The position numbers and the translations under genes are program-made. Of a stretch of 64,000 bases of DNA, positions 42,321-51,363 are shown one piece after another. How positions within the stretch are numbered: the first letter of the stretch is position 1; each line of letters starts with the position of its first letter. The notes beneath the pieces are model-generated. The model was given only the letters and a program-made list of their open reading frames with translations. It was not told the origin of the DNA and searched no databases. Source of the DNA: Streptomyces sp. NRRL S-350. Lineage in GTDB: Bacteria > Actinomycetota > Actinomycetes > Streptomycetales > Streptomycetaceae. The stretch spans positions 124,001-188,000 of the forward strand of contig NZ_JOHO01000003.1 in the NCBI RefSeq assembly GCF_000719705.1, read 5' to 3'.

Positions 42321-43952
42321 ATGAACGCAGTCCTCATCGCCCTCCTGGTGCTGCCGCTGCTCGGTGCCGCGCTCACCCTGGCCCCGGTGTTCGGGCCGGA
42401 CCGGGCCGTCGCCGACCGGCGGGCGCTGCGGCTGAACACCGTCGTGACCGGCGCGGTGCTCCTGCTCACCGTCGCCCTCGCGGCCGGCTTCGACCACGAC
42501 GAACCCGCCCGGATGCAGGCCACCACCGACGTGTCCTGGATCCCGGCCCTGCACGTGCGCCTCCACCTCGGCGTGGACGGCGTCTCGCTGCCGCTGATCG
42601 TGCTGACCGCGCTGCTCACCTTCCTCTGCGCGCTGTACTCGGAGAAGCGGCTGCCGGGCGGGGACGCCCGGGGCGGTGCCCCGGAAGGGCCCCGTCCGTC
42701 CGCGCAGGCCTTCGTCGGGCTGTTCCTCCTCCTCGAAGTGGGCATGCTCGCCACCTTCGCGGTGCTGGACCTCCTGCTCTTCTTCCTGGCCTTCGAGATC
42801 GTGCTGATCCCGATGTACTTCCTGATCGCCCGCTGGGGGAGCGGCGCGAAGGTCCCCGCCGCCAACCGGTTCATCCTCTACACGCTGCTCGGCTCGGCCG
42901 TGATGCTGCTCGGCTTCCTGCTGGTCGGCAGCAAGGCCGGCACCTTCGACATGCAGGCCCTGGCCGCCGCGCACGGCAGCGGCCTGAGCCACACCACCCA
43001 GGTGATCGCCGCGCTGGCGATCCTGGTCGGCCTCGCCGTCAAGGCCCCCGCCTGGCCGCTGCACAGCTGGCTCCCCGACGCGCACACCGCCGCCCCGACG
43101 GTGGGCTCGGTGCTGCTCGCCGGCGTGCTGTTGAAGATGGGCACGTACGGCCTGGTCCGCGTCCTCCTCCCGATCGTGCCCGGCGGCATCACCACGCTCG
43201 CCCCCTACCTGGGCGCCTTCGCCGCCGTCGGCATCGTCTACGGATCCCTGGCCTGCCTGGCGCTCGCCCTCCCGTCGTCGCCCACCGCCTCCCTGCTTTC
43301 GAGGCGCTCCGCGCCCGGTGACTCCGGCGCCAGGGGCGACCTCAAGCGCCTGATCGCGTACTCCTCCGTGGGCCACATGGGCTTCGTGCTGCTCGGCATC
43401 GCCTCCCTCACCCCGGTGGGCGTGAACGGCGCGCTGTTCGCCAACATCGCCCACGGCCTGATCACCGGTCTGCTGTTCTTCGTCGTCGGCGCGCTCAAGG
43501 ACCGCTACGGCACGGCCGACCTCGACACCCTCTCCGGCGCCACCGGCGCCGCCCTGTACGGGCGGGCACCACGGCTCGGCGCCCTGCTCGCCTTCGCCGC
43601 CGTCGCCAGCCTCGGGCTGCCCGGCCTGGCCGGCTTCTGGGGCGAGCTGCTGGCCATGTTCGGCGCGTTCGACCCCGCCCAGGGGCTCTCCCGCCCCGCC
43701 TTCGTCACCTACATGGTCCTGGCCGGCCTCGGCACCCTCCTCACCGCCGCCTACCTGCTGATCGTCGTCAAGCGCGTCTGCATGGGCGACCCCGAGCAGC
43801 CCGCGCCGGTGGCCGAGGTGGCCGACGTGCGCCCGTACGAGGCCGTCAGCTGGATGCCGCTCGCCGCGCTCACCCTGCTCGCCGGCCTCTGGCCGGCGCT
43901 GCTGCTCGGCCTCTCGAACCCGGCCGTCAAGCACCTCCTCGGGGGTGGCTGA
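42321..43952 (+). CDS. nuoM: NADH-quinone oxidoreductase subunit M
   Basis: This 543-residue antiporter-like subunit resembles NuoL. The conserved region FFLAFEIVLIPMYFLIARWG carries the key glutamate and KAPAWPLHSWLPDAHTAAPT the channel lysine, with ~14 helices. A loop around residues 315-345 is unusually Ser/Arg-rich. It is followed after 2 bases by nuoN. Confidence 0.95.
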   Translation: MNAVLIALLVLPLLGAALTLAPVFGPDRAVADRRALRLNTVVTGAVLLLTVALAAGFDHDEPARMQATTDVSWIPALHVRLHLGVDGVSLPLIVLTALLTFLCALYSEKRLPGGDARGGAPEGPRPSAQAFVGLFLLLEVGMLATFAVLDLLLFFLAFEIVLIPMYFLIARWGSGAKVPAANRFILYTLLGSAVMLLGFLLVGSKAGTFDMQALAAAHGSGLSHTTQVIAALAILVGLAVKAPAWPLHSWLPDAHTAAPTVGSVLLAGVLLKMGTYGLVRVLLPIVPGGITTLAPYLGAFAAVGIVYGSLACLALALPSSPTASLLSRRSAPGDSGARGDLKRLIAYSSVGHMGFVLLGIASLTPVGVNGALFANIAHGLITGLLFFVVGALKDRYGTADLDTLSGATGAALYGRAPRLGALLAFAAVASLGLPGLAGFWGELLAMFGAFDPAQGLSRPAFVTYMVLAGLGTLLTAAYLLIVVKRVCMGDPEQPAPVAEVADVRPYEAVSWMPLAALTLLAGLWPALLLGLSNPAVKHLLGGG

Positions 43953-43954
43953 CC

Positions 43955-45601
43955 GTGCTCGCAGCCCACACCGCCGCACTCGGACCTCACTCCACGGGGC
44001 AGCACACTGTGACCTCCCTCGCCGTAGCCAACCCGGGCAGCCTGATCCAGTCCGTGGACTGGGTGGCGATCGCGCCCCCGCTGATCGCCGCCGCGGCCGC
44101 CCTGGCCGTGCTCGTCACGGACCTGTTCCTGCCCGAGCGGCACAAGAAGTGGCTCGGCCGCCTCACCGCGGCCGGACTCGCCCTCGCCCTCATCGCACTC
44201 CTCCCCCTCACCGGAACGTCACCCCGGGCGACCTTCTGTGTTCGGAACGTAGCAGGCGCCACTGACACTGCGTCGATCAGCGGCTCCGTCGCGGGCGGCT
44301 GCTCGTACGTCGCCGACCACTTCGCCCTGGTGTTCCAGCTGCTCGCCCTCGGCGGCGCGCTGATCGCGGCGCTGCTCTCGGCCCACACCGTGGACGACGA
44401 GAAGCTGCCGAGGGGCGAGTACTGGTTCCTGCTGCTCTCCAGCGCCGCCGGTGCCGCCCTGCTGCCCGCCTCCCGGGACCTCGCCACCATGGTGATCGCC
44501 CTGGAGGTGGCCTCGCTGCCCGCCTTCGCCCTGGTCGCGCTTCGCCGGGACGGCCGGGGCGCCGAGGCCGCGCTCAAGTTCTTCGTCTCCTCGGTGACCG
44601 CGACCGCCGTGATGCTGCTCGGCGTCGGCTTCGTCTACGCGGCGAGCGGCAGCCTGCACCTCGGCGCCGTCGCCCAGGGGCTGGAGCACGCCCCCGCGCA
44701 GCTCCAGCCGCTCGCCGAGGCGGGCGCGGTGCTGACCCTCGTCGGCTTCGCGTTCAAGGTCGCCGCCGTCCCGTTCCACTTCTGGGTGCCCGACACCTAC
44801 ACCGGAGCCCCGCTGCCGGTGGCCGGCTACCTCTCGGTGGTCGGCAAGGCGGCCGGCCTGTCCGGGCTGGCGCTCGCCACCTCCATCGCCTTCCGCCCCT
44901 TCGCGCACACCTGGGGGCTGGTGCTCGCGGTGCTGGCCGCCGTCACCATGACCGTCGGCAACGTCGGCGCGCTGCGGCAGCGCTTCGACACCCGGTACAG
45001 CGCGGTGCGGCTGCTCGCCTGGTCCTCGGTCGGCCAGGCCGGGTACCTGCTGGTGCCGCTCGCCGCGGCCGGGTACGCGTCCGGCGGGGCCGGGCGCCCC
45101 GCGTTCGACCAGGGGCCCATCGGCGCCACCGCCGTGTACGCGCTGATCTACGGCGTGGTGAACCTCGGCGCGTTCGGGGTGGTCGCGGCGGTCGGCCGCC
45201 GGGCCGGGGCCAGCGTGGACGACTTCCGGGGCCTGTTCGCCCGCCGCCGCTGGACGGCGCTGGCGCTCGCCTTCTTCCTGCTCTGCCTGGCCGGGCTGCC
45301 GCCGGGCGTGATCGGCCTGTTCGGCAAGGTCGTGGTGTTCCGGGCGGCCGTCGACGCCGGGCTGGGCTGGCTGGCCGTGGTCATGGCGGCCAATGTGGTC
45401 GTCGCCCTGTACTACTACCTGCTGTGGACGGCGCGGCTGTTCGCCCCGGAGGCCGACCGGTCGGCGGGCGCCGCGGCCGGGGCCGAGCGCCGACTGCCGG
45501 TCGGCCTGACGGCGACGCTGGGGCTCACCGCCTCCGTGGCGGTGGTCCTGTCGGTGGCGCCCCAGCTCGTCCTGCAGGTCGCGGGCGGATCACTGTTCTG
45601 A
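43955..45601 (+). CDS. nuoN: NADH-quinone oxidoreductase subunit N
   Basis: This antiporter-like subunit is up to 548 residues. EVASLPAFALVALRRD and FKVAAVPFHFWVPDTYTGAPL are the family helix segments with the channel Glu/Lys residues. GTG 43955, 2 bases after nuoM, gives coupled translation. The alternative in-frame GTG 44009 would remove 18 residues that lie before the first helix. It is the last nuo gene; htpX follows after 188 bp. Confidence 0.93.
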   Translation: MLAAHTAALGPHSTGQHTVTSLAVANPGSLIQSVDWVAIAPPLIAAAAALAVLVTDLFLPERHKKWLGRLTAAGLALALIALLPLTGTSPRATFCVRNVAGATDTASISGSVAGGCSYVADHFALVFQLLALGGALIAALLSAHTVDDEKLPRGEYWFLLLSSAAGAALLPASRDLATMVIALEVASLPAFALVALRRDGRGAEAALKFFVSSVTATAVMLLGVGFVYAASGSLHLGAVAQGLEHAPAQLQPLAEAGAVLTLVGFAFKVAAVPFHFWVPDTYTGAPLPVAGYLSVVGKAAGLSGLALATSIAFRPFAHTWGLVLAVLAAVTMTVGNVGALRQRFDTRYSAVRLLAWSSVGQAGYLLVPLAAAGYASGGAGRPAFDQGPIGATAVYALIYGVVNLGAFGVVAAVGRRAGASVDDFRGLFARRRWTALALAFFLLCLAGLPPGVIGLFGKVVVFRAAVDAGLGWLAVVMAANVVVALYYYLLWTARLFAPEADRSAGAAAGAERRLPVGLTATLGLTASVAVVLSVAPQLVLQVAGGSLF

Positions 45602-45789
45602 GCGGCCCCCGGTCGACCGGGGACGGTGCGGCCGGATCGGCCCGGCGGGGCGGGCCGGTGGGGTGACGCGGCCGGGTACGGCGTTGTCGCGTCGGTCACA
45701 AGGGAACAAGCTCCCGGGCCCCACCCGTTGTCCGGGCACGAGGGACGAGGCAGAAAGGGCTTCCCCACCGCACCATTGGAGGGCCTGAC

Positions 45790-46653
45790 GTGCACCGCCG
45801 GCACAACGGACTGAGGACCGCCGTCCTGCTCGGCGGCCTCTCGGCGCTGATCCTGGTGATCGGCGGCTTCTTCGGCCGCACCGGGCTCCTGATCGCCCTG
45901 CTGGTCGCCCTCGGGACCAACGCCTACGCGTACTGGAACAGCGACACGCTCGCACTGCGGGCCATGCGGGCCCGACCGGTCAGCGAGTTCGAGGCGCCCC
46001 GGCTGTACCGGATCGTGCGCGAGCTCTCCACCGCGGCCCGCCAGCCGATGCCCCGCCTCTACATCTCCCCGACCCCCGCCCCGAACGCCTTCGCCACCGG
46101 CCGCAACCCGCGCAACGCGGCGGTCTGCTGCACCGAGGGCATCCTGCGGCTCCTCGACGAGCGCGAGCTGCGGGGCGTGCTCGGACACGAGCTGAGCCAC
46201 GTCCACAACCGGGACATCCTGATCTCCTCGGTCGCCGGGGCGCTCGCGTCGGTGGTGATGTTCCTGGTGAACTTCGCCTGGCTGGTCCCGTTCGGGCGCG
46301 ACGAGGACGACGACGGGCCGGGGCTGTTCGGGATGCTCGCCATCATGGTCCTCGGCCCGCTCGCCGCCGGCCTGATCCAGCTGGCGGTCAGCCGCTCCCG
46401 CGAGTACCAGGCCGACGCCGACGGCGCCCGGATCACCGGCGACCCGCTCGCCCTCGCGAGTGCCCTGCGCAAGCTCGACGCCGGCACCCGCCGACTGCCC
46501 CTCCCGCCGGAGCCGCAGCTCCAGACGGCGAGCCACATGATGATCGCCGGCCCCTTCCGCCCCGGCGAGGCCGGCGCCAGGCTCTTCTCCACCCACCCCC
46601 CGATGGCCGAGCGCATCGCCCGCCTGGAGCGGATGGCGGGCCACGGGCGGTAG
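45790..46653 (+). CDS. htpX: HtpX-like M48 metalloprotease
   Basis: This 287-residue membrane zinc protease degrades misfolded membrane proteins. Two N-terminal helices are followed by a cytoplasmic catalytic domain with zinc motif [10 protein letters not shown] (residues 133-137 HELSH), a further membrane hairpin and the third ligand in [14 protein letters not shown] 45790 follows GGAGGGCC. Its placement after nuoN fits a role in quality control of large membrane complexes. Confidence 0.93.
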   Translation: MHRRHNGLRTAVLLGGLSALILVIGGFFGRTGLLIALLVALGTNAYAYWNSDTLALRAMRARPVSEFEAPRLYRIVRELSTAARQPMPRLYISPTPAPNAFATGRNPRNAAVCCTEGILRLLDERELRGVLGHELSHVHNRDILISSVAGALASVVMFLVNFAWLVPFGRDEDDDGPGLFGMLAIMVLGPLAAGLIQLAVSRSREYQADADGARITGDPLALASALRKLDAGTRRLPLPPEPQLQTASHMMIAGPFRPGEAGARLFSTHPPMAERIARLERMAGHGR

Positions 46654-46685
46654 GGCGGCGGCCGTCGGGCCGGGGCGCCACGGAG

Positions 46686-48140
46686 TCACGCGGTGGCTTC
46701 GTCGTACGCCGTGCGGAGGCGGTGGATGCCGTCGGTGACCTGGGCGAGGCTCTCGGCGGCGGCGTAGCTGACGCGGAGGTGGGGGGCCGGGGGTTCGGCG
46801 GCGTGGTACGGGCGGCCGGGGGTGACCTGGACGCCGGCGCGCAGGGCCGCGGCGGTGACGGCGCCGTCGTCGGTGCCGTCCGGGAGGCGCAGCCACAGGT
46901 GGTAGCCGCCGGGGCGGTGGGTGGTGAGGACGTCGGGCAGTTCGCGGCGCAGGGCGGCGACGGCGGCGGTGCGGCGGTCGCGCAGTTCGGCGCCGAGGGT
47001 GCGCAGGTGGCGGGCCCAGGCCGGGTCGGCGACCAGTTCCAGCGTGGCCTCCTGGAGCGGCCGGGGCACGAAGAAGCTGTCCACCACCTGGGTGGCCCGT
47101 AGCCGGGCGAGGGCCGGGCCGCGCGCGGTGAGCGCGCCGACCCGCAGGTTGGGGGAGGCGGCCTTGGTCAGTGACCGCAGGTGCACCACCACTCCGTCCC
47201 GGTCGTCGGCGGCGAGCGGGCGCGGCAGCGCGGGGGCGTCGGCGTGGGCCAGCAGGCGGGCGAAGTCGTCCTCGACCACGAACGCCCCGGCCGCCCGGGC
47301 GATCCGCAGCACGTCCGCCCGCCGTTCGGGTGAGAGCACCGCGCCGGTGGGGTTCTGGAACAGCGGCTGGCAGACGAACACCCGGGCCCGGGTGGCGGCG
47401 AAGGCGTCCGCCAGCAGGTCGGTGCGGACCCCGTCGGCGTCGACGGGGACGGGCACGGGCCGCAGCCCGGCGGCCCGGATGACCGCGAGGATGCCCGAGT
47501 AGGTCGGCGACTCGACCAGGACCGGCGAGCCGGGGGCGGCGAGCGAGCGCATGGCGACGGTGAGCCCGCTCTGCCCGCCGGAGGTGATCAGGACGTCCCC
47601 GGCGCCGATCGGACCGCCGTGGCCGCCGATGTCGCGGGCGAACCAGCCGCGCAGTTCGGTGAGGCCGTCGGTGGGCGGCCGGTCCCAGGCGCCGGGACGC
47701 CGGCCGGCCCGGGCGAGCGCGGTGGCGAGGGGGCGTTCGGGCAGCAGCGAGGCGTGCGGGTAGCCGCTGTTGAGGTCGATGACGTCGGGCGGCGGCACCC
47801 GCAGGGTGGCGAACACGGGGGCGGCGAGCAGGTCGCGCGGGCCGGAGTCGGCGCTGAGCGCGACCTCCTGCCAGGAGAGGTCGCCGGGGCGGCCTGCGGG
47901 GGCGGCGGGCGCGGCCGGGGCCGCGCCGAAGGGCGCCGCGCGGAAGACCCCCGCGCCCGGCCGGGAGACCACCAGCCCCTCGGCGACCAGCACGGCGATG
48001 GCCCGGGAGACCGTCACCGGGCTGACCTGGTGGCGCTCCATCAGCGCCCGGCTGGAGGGCAGCTTTCGCCCCTCCTGGTAGCGCTCGACCTCCTGCCGCA
48101 GACTGTCGGCGAGTTCGGTCACGCTGCTACGCTCGTTCAT
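46686..48140 (-). CDS. MocR-type GntR/aminotransferase regulator
   Basis: This protein of about 484 residues has an N-terminal GntR winged helix (about 15-75, LPSSRALMERHQVSPVTVSR) fused to an aminotransferase class I/II-like domain. The PLP lysine is in RSLTKAASPNLRVGAL, and other binding residues in TSGGQSGLTVAM and CQPLFQNPTG. MocR proteins sense PLP, GABA or amino acids, often via the aldimine. ATG 48140 is read from the same CATG that starts the divergent EamA gene (48139). A candidate operator (48157-48179) lies just inside the opposite gene. It probably controls that transporter. Confidence 0.9.
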   Translation of the reverse strand: MNERSSVTELADSLRQEVERYQEGRKLPSSRALMERHQVSPVTVSRAIAVLVAEGLVVSRPGAGVFRAAPFGAAPAAPAAPAGRPGDLSWQEVALSADSGPRDLLAAPVFATLRVPPPDVIDLNSGYPHASLLPERPLATALARAGRRPGAWDRPPTDGLTELRGWFARDIGGHGGPIGAGDVLITSGGQSGLTVAMRSLAAPGSPVLVESPTYSGILAVIRAAGLRPVPVPVDADGVRTDLLADAFAATRARVFVCQPLFQNPTGAVLSPERRADVLRIARAAGAFVVEDDFARLLAHADAPALPRPLAADDRDGVVVHLRSLTKAASPNLRVGALTARGPALARLRATQVVDSFFVPRPLQEATLELVADPAWARHLRTLGAELRDRRTAAVAALRRELPDVLTTHRPGGYHLWLRLPDGTDDGAVTAAALRAGVQVTPGRPYHAAEPPAPHLRVSYAAAESLAQVTDGIHRLRTAYDEATA

Positions 48141-49047
48141 GACGACACAAGATAGCGCTACCGTTCCTGAGGTGGTAGCACCGCAGCCCGTCCCGGCCTC
48201 CGGCGCCGTCCTCGCCGCCCTGGGAGTGGCCTCCTTCTCACTCAGCTTCCCCGCCACCGCGTGGTCCCTGACGGGCTTCGGCCCGTGGTCCTCGACCGGC
48301 CTGCGCGGCGTCCTGGCCGCGGCGCTCGCCGCGGCCTACCTGCTGGCCACCGCCGCCCCGCTGCCACAGCGCCGGCACTGGCCCGGCCTCCTGGCGGTCT
48401 CCGGAGGCTGCGTCGTCGGTTTCCCGCTGCTGACCACGCTCGCCCTGCGCACCTCCTCGACCGCCCACTCGGCGGTGGTCATCGGCGTCCTGCCGCTGGC
48501 CACCGCGGTGGTCTCGGCGCTGCGCACGGGCCGCCGGCCGTCCCGGGCGTTCTGGGCGGCGGCGTCGGCCGGGGCGGCGGCCGTGCTCGCCTTCACCCTG
48601 CTGCAGAGCCACGGCCGGCCGACCGTCGCCGACCTGTACCTGTTCGTCGGGGTGCTGGTCTGCGCGGCCGGGTACGCGGAGGGCGGGCGGCTCTCCCGGG
48701 ACCTCCCGGGCGCCCGGGTGATCGCCTGGGCGGTGCTGGCCGCGCTGCCCGTGATGGTGCTGACCACGGCGTTCGGCCTGGCCGCCGAACCGGTGCGGCT
48801 CGGGGCGAAGGCGCTGGTCGGGCTGGGGTACATCGCGGCGGTGTCGCAGTTCGGCGGGTTCGTGCTCTGGTACCGGGGGATGGCCGGGATCGGCGTGCCG
48901 AGGGCCAGTCAGCTGCAGCTCGCGCAGCCGCTGCTGACGCTGGTCTGGTCGGTGCTGCTCCTCGGCGAGGACCTGCCGGCGGCCGCGCCCGTCACGGCGG
49001 TGGTCGTGCTGACGTGCATCGCGGTGACCCAGCGGGCCCGGAGCTGA
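48139..49047 (+). CDS. EamA/DMT family exporter
   Basis: This 302-residue protein has ten predicted helices in two EamA repeats (residues about 17-145 and 160-300), the drug/metabolite transporter arrangement. Typical segments are GVASFSLSFPATAWSL and SFSLSFP-like helix starts, and GLGYIAAVSQFGGFVLWYRG. It probably exports amino acids or related metabolites, controlled by the divergent MocR protein. If the start is ATG 48139, its codon overlaps the MocR start; a later in-frame GTG (48172) is the alternative and would leave room for an operator. Confidence 0.85.
   Translation: MTTQDSATVPEVVAPQPVPASGAVLAALGVASFSLSFPATAWSLTGFGPWSSTGLRGVLAAALAAAYLLATAAPLPQRRHWPGLLAVSGGCVVGFPLLTTLALRTSSTAHSAVVIGVLPLATAVVSALRTGRRPSRAFWAAASAGAAAVLAFTLLQSHGRPTVADLYLFVGVLVCAAGYAEGGRLSRDLPGARVIAWAVLAALPVMVLTTAFGLAAEPVRLGAKALVGLGYIAAVSQFGGFVLWYRGMAGIGVPRASQLQLAQPLLTLVWSVLLLGEDLPAAAPVTAVVVLTCIAVTQRARS
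48157..48179. promoter_or_regulatory. Candidate MocR operator
   Basis: Inverted repeat GCTACC-N11-GGTAGC, with a further GATAGC immediately left of it. It lies 17 bp into the EamA gene as annotated from ATG 48139, or just before GTG 48172, and overlaps the likely divergent promoters. Confidence 0.4.
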
Positions 49048-49096
49048 GCCGCCGTACGGCCCGGAACGAGGCGGCGCGCGCCGCGACGGTCCGCCC

Positions 49097-49140
49097 CTCG
49101 CCCGGCCCGCGCCCGCCGCTCGCCCGGCCCGCGCCCGCCC
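49097..49140. repeat. Two tandem 22-bp repeats
   Basis: CTCGCCCGGCCCGCGCCCGC, with small end differences, occurs at 49097-49118 and 49119-49140 in the non-coding gap between the EamA and BlaI-type genes. Confidence 0.7.
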
Positions 49141-49241
49141 CGCCCGCTCCTCGTCGGGACCGGTTCGGAGCGGCCCGTCGCTCGTTAGGATGAACGCGTG
49201 CCCGGCGGTCCGGGCGCGGCATCCGGAGGGAGTGGGCCGTC

Positions 49242-49667
49242 ATGGCAGACGAGAGGCACGCCCCGGCGACCGGGGACGCGCCGGCCCGGCGACGCGGCCA
49301 GGGGGAGCTGGAGGCACAGGTGCTGGCGGTGCTCCAGCAGGCGCCCGGCCCGGCCGCCGCAGGGTGGGTCCAGGAGCGCCTGGAGGGCGACCTGGCGTAC
49401 ACCACGGTGATGACCATCCTGTCCCGGCTGCACGCCAAGAACGCCGTCACCCGCACCCGTTCCGGCCGCTCCTACCTGTGGCAGGCCTCCTCCGACGCCG
49501 CCGGCCTGGCGGCGCTGCGGATGCGCCGGATGCTCGACGGGGAGGCCGACCGGGACGCCGTCCTCGCCAGTTTCGTCAGCGCGCTGCTGCCGCACGACGA
49601 GGAACTGCTCCGGGCGCTGCTCGACGCCGCGTCCGCCGATCCGGCAGCGACCGACCGCGAGAGCTGA
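49242..49667 (+). CDS. BlaI/MecI/CopY-family repressor
   Basis: This 141-residue winged-helix repressor has the family DNA-binding part GELEAQVLAVLQQAPGPAAAG, AYTTVMTILSRLHAKNAVTR and a helical dimer region with the conserved region MRRMLDGEADRDAVLASF. It forms a pair with the M56 protein that starts 3 bp after its stop, the usual signal-responsive repressor/protease-sensor arrangement. The ATG has GGAGGGAG upstream. Its targets are not evident; there is no beta-lactamase nearby. Confidence 0.92.
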   Translation: MADERHAPATGDAPARRRGQGELEAQVLAVLQQAPGPAAAGWVQERLEGDLAYTTVMTILSRLHAKNAVTRTRSGRSYLWQASSDAAGLAALRMRRMLDGEADRDAVLASFVSALLPHDEELLRALLDAASADPAATDRES

Positions 49668-49670
49668 GCC

Positions 49671-50618
49671 GTGGGCTTCTTCGTCTTCCTCCCGCTCGTC
49701 CTGCCGCTCACCGCGGTCCCGATCGCGCGCCTGACCGAGCAGCACCTGCACCCGCGCGGCGCGGCCCGGCTGATGACCTCGATCAGCGCGGTGATGGCGG
49801 TGTGCAGCGTGCTCTGCCTCGGGCTGATCGGGGTCGTCGGCACCGCGCAGATCCCCGGCAACCCGCTGCCGGACAGCTGGTCCGACCCGGAGGTGCGGGC
49901 CGCGCTGCCGTACCACGAGACGGTCGGGACGGCCGCGATGTGGCTGCTGGCGCTGGTGGGCTCGGCCTGCGCCCGGACGGTCGGGCGGCACCTGCGGGTG
50001 CGGGCCCGGGCCCGGCGCGCGCTGACCGGACTGCCCGCCGGGACGGGGCCGTCGGACGACCTCGCGGTGCTGCCCGACCTCAACCCGTACGCCTACGCGC
50101 TGCCCGGCTCGCCCGGGCGGGTGGTGGTCTCCACCGGGATGCTGGCGGGCCTGGCCGCGGACGAGCGGGAGGCCCTGCTCGCCCACGAGCGGGCGCACCT
50201 GCGCCACCGCCACCACCGGTACCTGCTGGCCACTCAGCTCGCCGCCTGCATCAACCCCTTCCTGCGGCCGCTGCAGGACGCGGTCGCGTACAGCGCCGAG
50301 CGGTGGGCGGACGAGGACTCGGCGCAGGCCGTGGGGGACCGGCGGATCACCGCGCGGGCGGTGGCCCGGGCGGCCCTGGTCTCGCACGCCGCCCCGGCGC
50401 CCGGCTTCGCGGCCTTCGCCGCCCCGGCCGGCCCGGTGCCGCGCCGGGTCGCCGCGCTGCTCGGCCCGGTGCCGACCTCCCGCAACTGGCCGCCGGCCAA
50501 GACCCCGGCGGGGCTGGCGGCGATGGTCGCGGCGGTCGGTACGGCGGCGTCGGCGCTGTGCGCGCTCAACGCCGCCGTGGCCCTGCTGGTGGTGCTGAAG
50601 GCCGTCACCCCGCTGTAG
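49671..50618 (+). CDS. M56-family membrane metalloprotease (BlaR1-like, no sensor domain)
   Basis: This 315-residue membrane peptidase has the M56 zinc motif AHERAHLRHRHH (HExxH) between helices and a C-terminal helix ATAVSALCALNAAVALLVV. BlaR1 proteins have an extra penicillin-binding sensor domain; this one lacks it, as do most actinobacterial M56 proteins, so the inducing signal is unknown. It probably cleaves or releases its partner BlaI-type repressor. The 32-bp tandem repeats begin about 50 bp downstream. Confidence 0.9.
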   Translation: MGFFVFLPLVLPLTAVPIARLTEQHLHPRGAARLMTSISAVMAVCSVLCLGLIGVVGTAQIPGNPLPDSWSDPEVRAALPYHETVGTAAMWLLALVGSACARTVGRHLRVRARARRALTGLPAGTGPSDDLAVLPDLNPYAYALPGSPGRVVVSTGMLAGLAADEREALLAHERAHLRHRHHRYLLATQLAACINPFLRPLQDAVAYSAERWADEDSAQAVGDRRITARAVARAALVSHAAPAPGFAAFAAPAGPVPRRVAALLGPVPTSRNWPPAKTPAGLAAMVAAVGTAASALCALNAAVALLVVLKAVTPL

Positions 50619-50667
50619 GGCCGGTGACCCGTGGGGGCCGCAGGCGCCGGCGGTGACCGGCCTCCAG

Positions 50668-50827
50668 CCGTCGCCCGCTCAGCGCTCGACGGCGTTCGGC
50701 CGTCGCCCGCTCAGCGCTTGGCGGCGTTCAACCGTCGCCCGCTCAGCGCTCGGCGGCGTTCAACCGTCGCCTGCTCAGCGCTCGACGGCATGCAGCCGTC
50801 GCCCGCTCAGCGCTCGACGGCCTCCCG
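50668..50827. repeat. Five tandem 32-bp repeats at the mug 3' end
   Basis: Five head-to-tail copies of a 32-bp unit, CCGTCGCCCGCTCAGCGCTC followed by 12 more bases (GACGGCGTTCGG in copy 1), start at 50668, 50700, 50732, 50764 and 50796. Substitutions are few. The last copy covers the end of mug: the plus-strand TCA in CGCTCAGCGCTC is the mug stop codon, so all copies carry a copy of the gene's final codons (GTCGAGCGCTGA on the minus strand). There are no spacers, so this is not a CRISPR. Confidence 0.92.
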
Positions 50828-51349
50828 GAGCTTGCGGAACTCCTCCGCCAGCGCGTCCAGCGTGTAGTGCGCGTTGAGCCCGCTGGGGTTGGGCAGCACC
50901 CAGACCTCCGTGGCGCCGATGCCCTCCGGCTGGCGCCCGATCGTGGCCCGCCGCTGCCCGAAGGCCGTCCGGTAGGCGCCGATGCCGAGGACGGCCAGGG
51001 CCCGGGGGCGCAGCCGCAGCACCCGGGCGCGGAGCGCGGCGCCGCCCTCGCGCAGTTCCTCGGCGGTCAGCTCGTCCGCCTTGGCGGTGGTGCGCGGGGC
51101 GACGTTGGTGATGCCGATGCCCAGGGCGAGCAGTTCCTCCTGCTCGTCCGGCCGGAGTCGGCGGTCGGTGAAGCCGGAGCGGTGCAGTGCGGGCCAGAAG
51201 CGGTTGCCGGGGCGGGCGAAGTGGTGGCCGGTGGCGCCGGACCACAGGCCCGGGTTGATGCCGCAGAACAGCACCCGCAGGCCGGGCCCGGTGACGTCGG
51301 GGATGGTGGTGTCCTTGGCGGCCAGCAGCTGCTCGGCGGTGGGTTTCAT
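50807..51349 (-). CDS. mug: G/U mismatch-specific DNA glycosylase
   Basis: This protein of about 180 residues removes uracil or ethenocytosine from mismatched pairs to begin base excision repair. The active-site motif of the MUG/TDG family is VLFCGINPGLWSGATGHHFARPGNRFWPALH, with the asparagine in GINPG, and the second is LPNPSGLNAHYTL. ATG 51349 is chosen; an in-frame GTG six codons upstream is possible. Its last residues (AVER) and stop lie in the tandem 32-bp repeat. The neighbouring gene overlaps the reading direction with 14 bp of separation. Confidence 0.9.
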   Translation of the reverse strand: MKPTAEQLLAAKDTTIPDVTGPGLRVLFCGINPGLWSGATGHHFARPGNRFWPALHRSGFTDRRLRPDEQEELLALGIGITNVAPRTTAKADELTAEELREGGAALRARVLRLRPRALAVLGIGAYRTAFGQRRATIGRQPEGIGATEVWVLPNPSGLNAHYTLDALAEEFRKLREAVER

Positions 51350-51363
51350 CGGCGCGTGCGACT

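Noticed and set aside
42321-43952. Multisubunit Na+/H+ antiporter (Mrp) instead of complex I
   Set aside because: NuoM/L/N-like proteins also occur in Mrp, but nuoA, B, C, H, I, J and K are present with Fe-S ligands, which Mrp lacks.
50668-50827. CRISPR array
   Set aside because: Copies are directly abutting without spacers and no cas gene is present.
50653-50877. Plus-strand small proteins with repeated SPAQRSTA units
   Set aside because: They are translations of the 32-bp DNA array with no ribosome site; the array is better explained by duplication of the mug 3' end.
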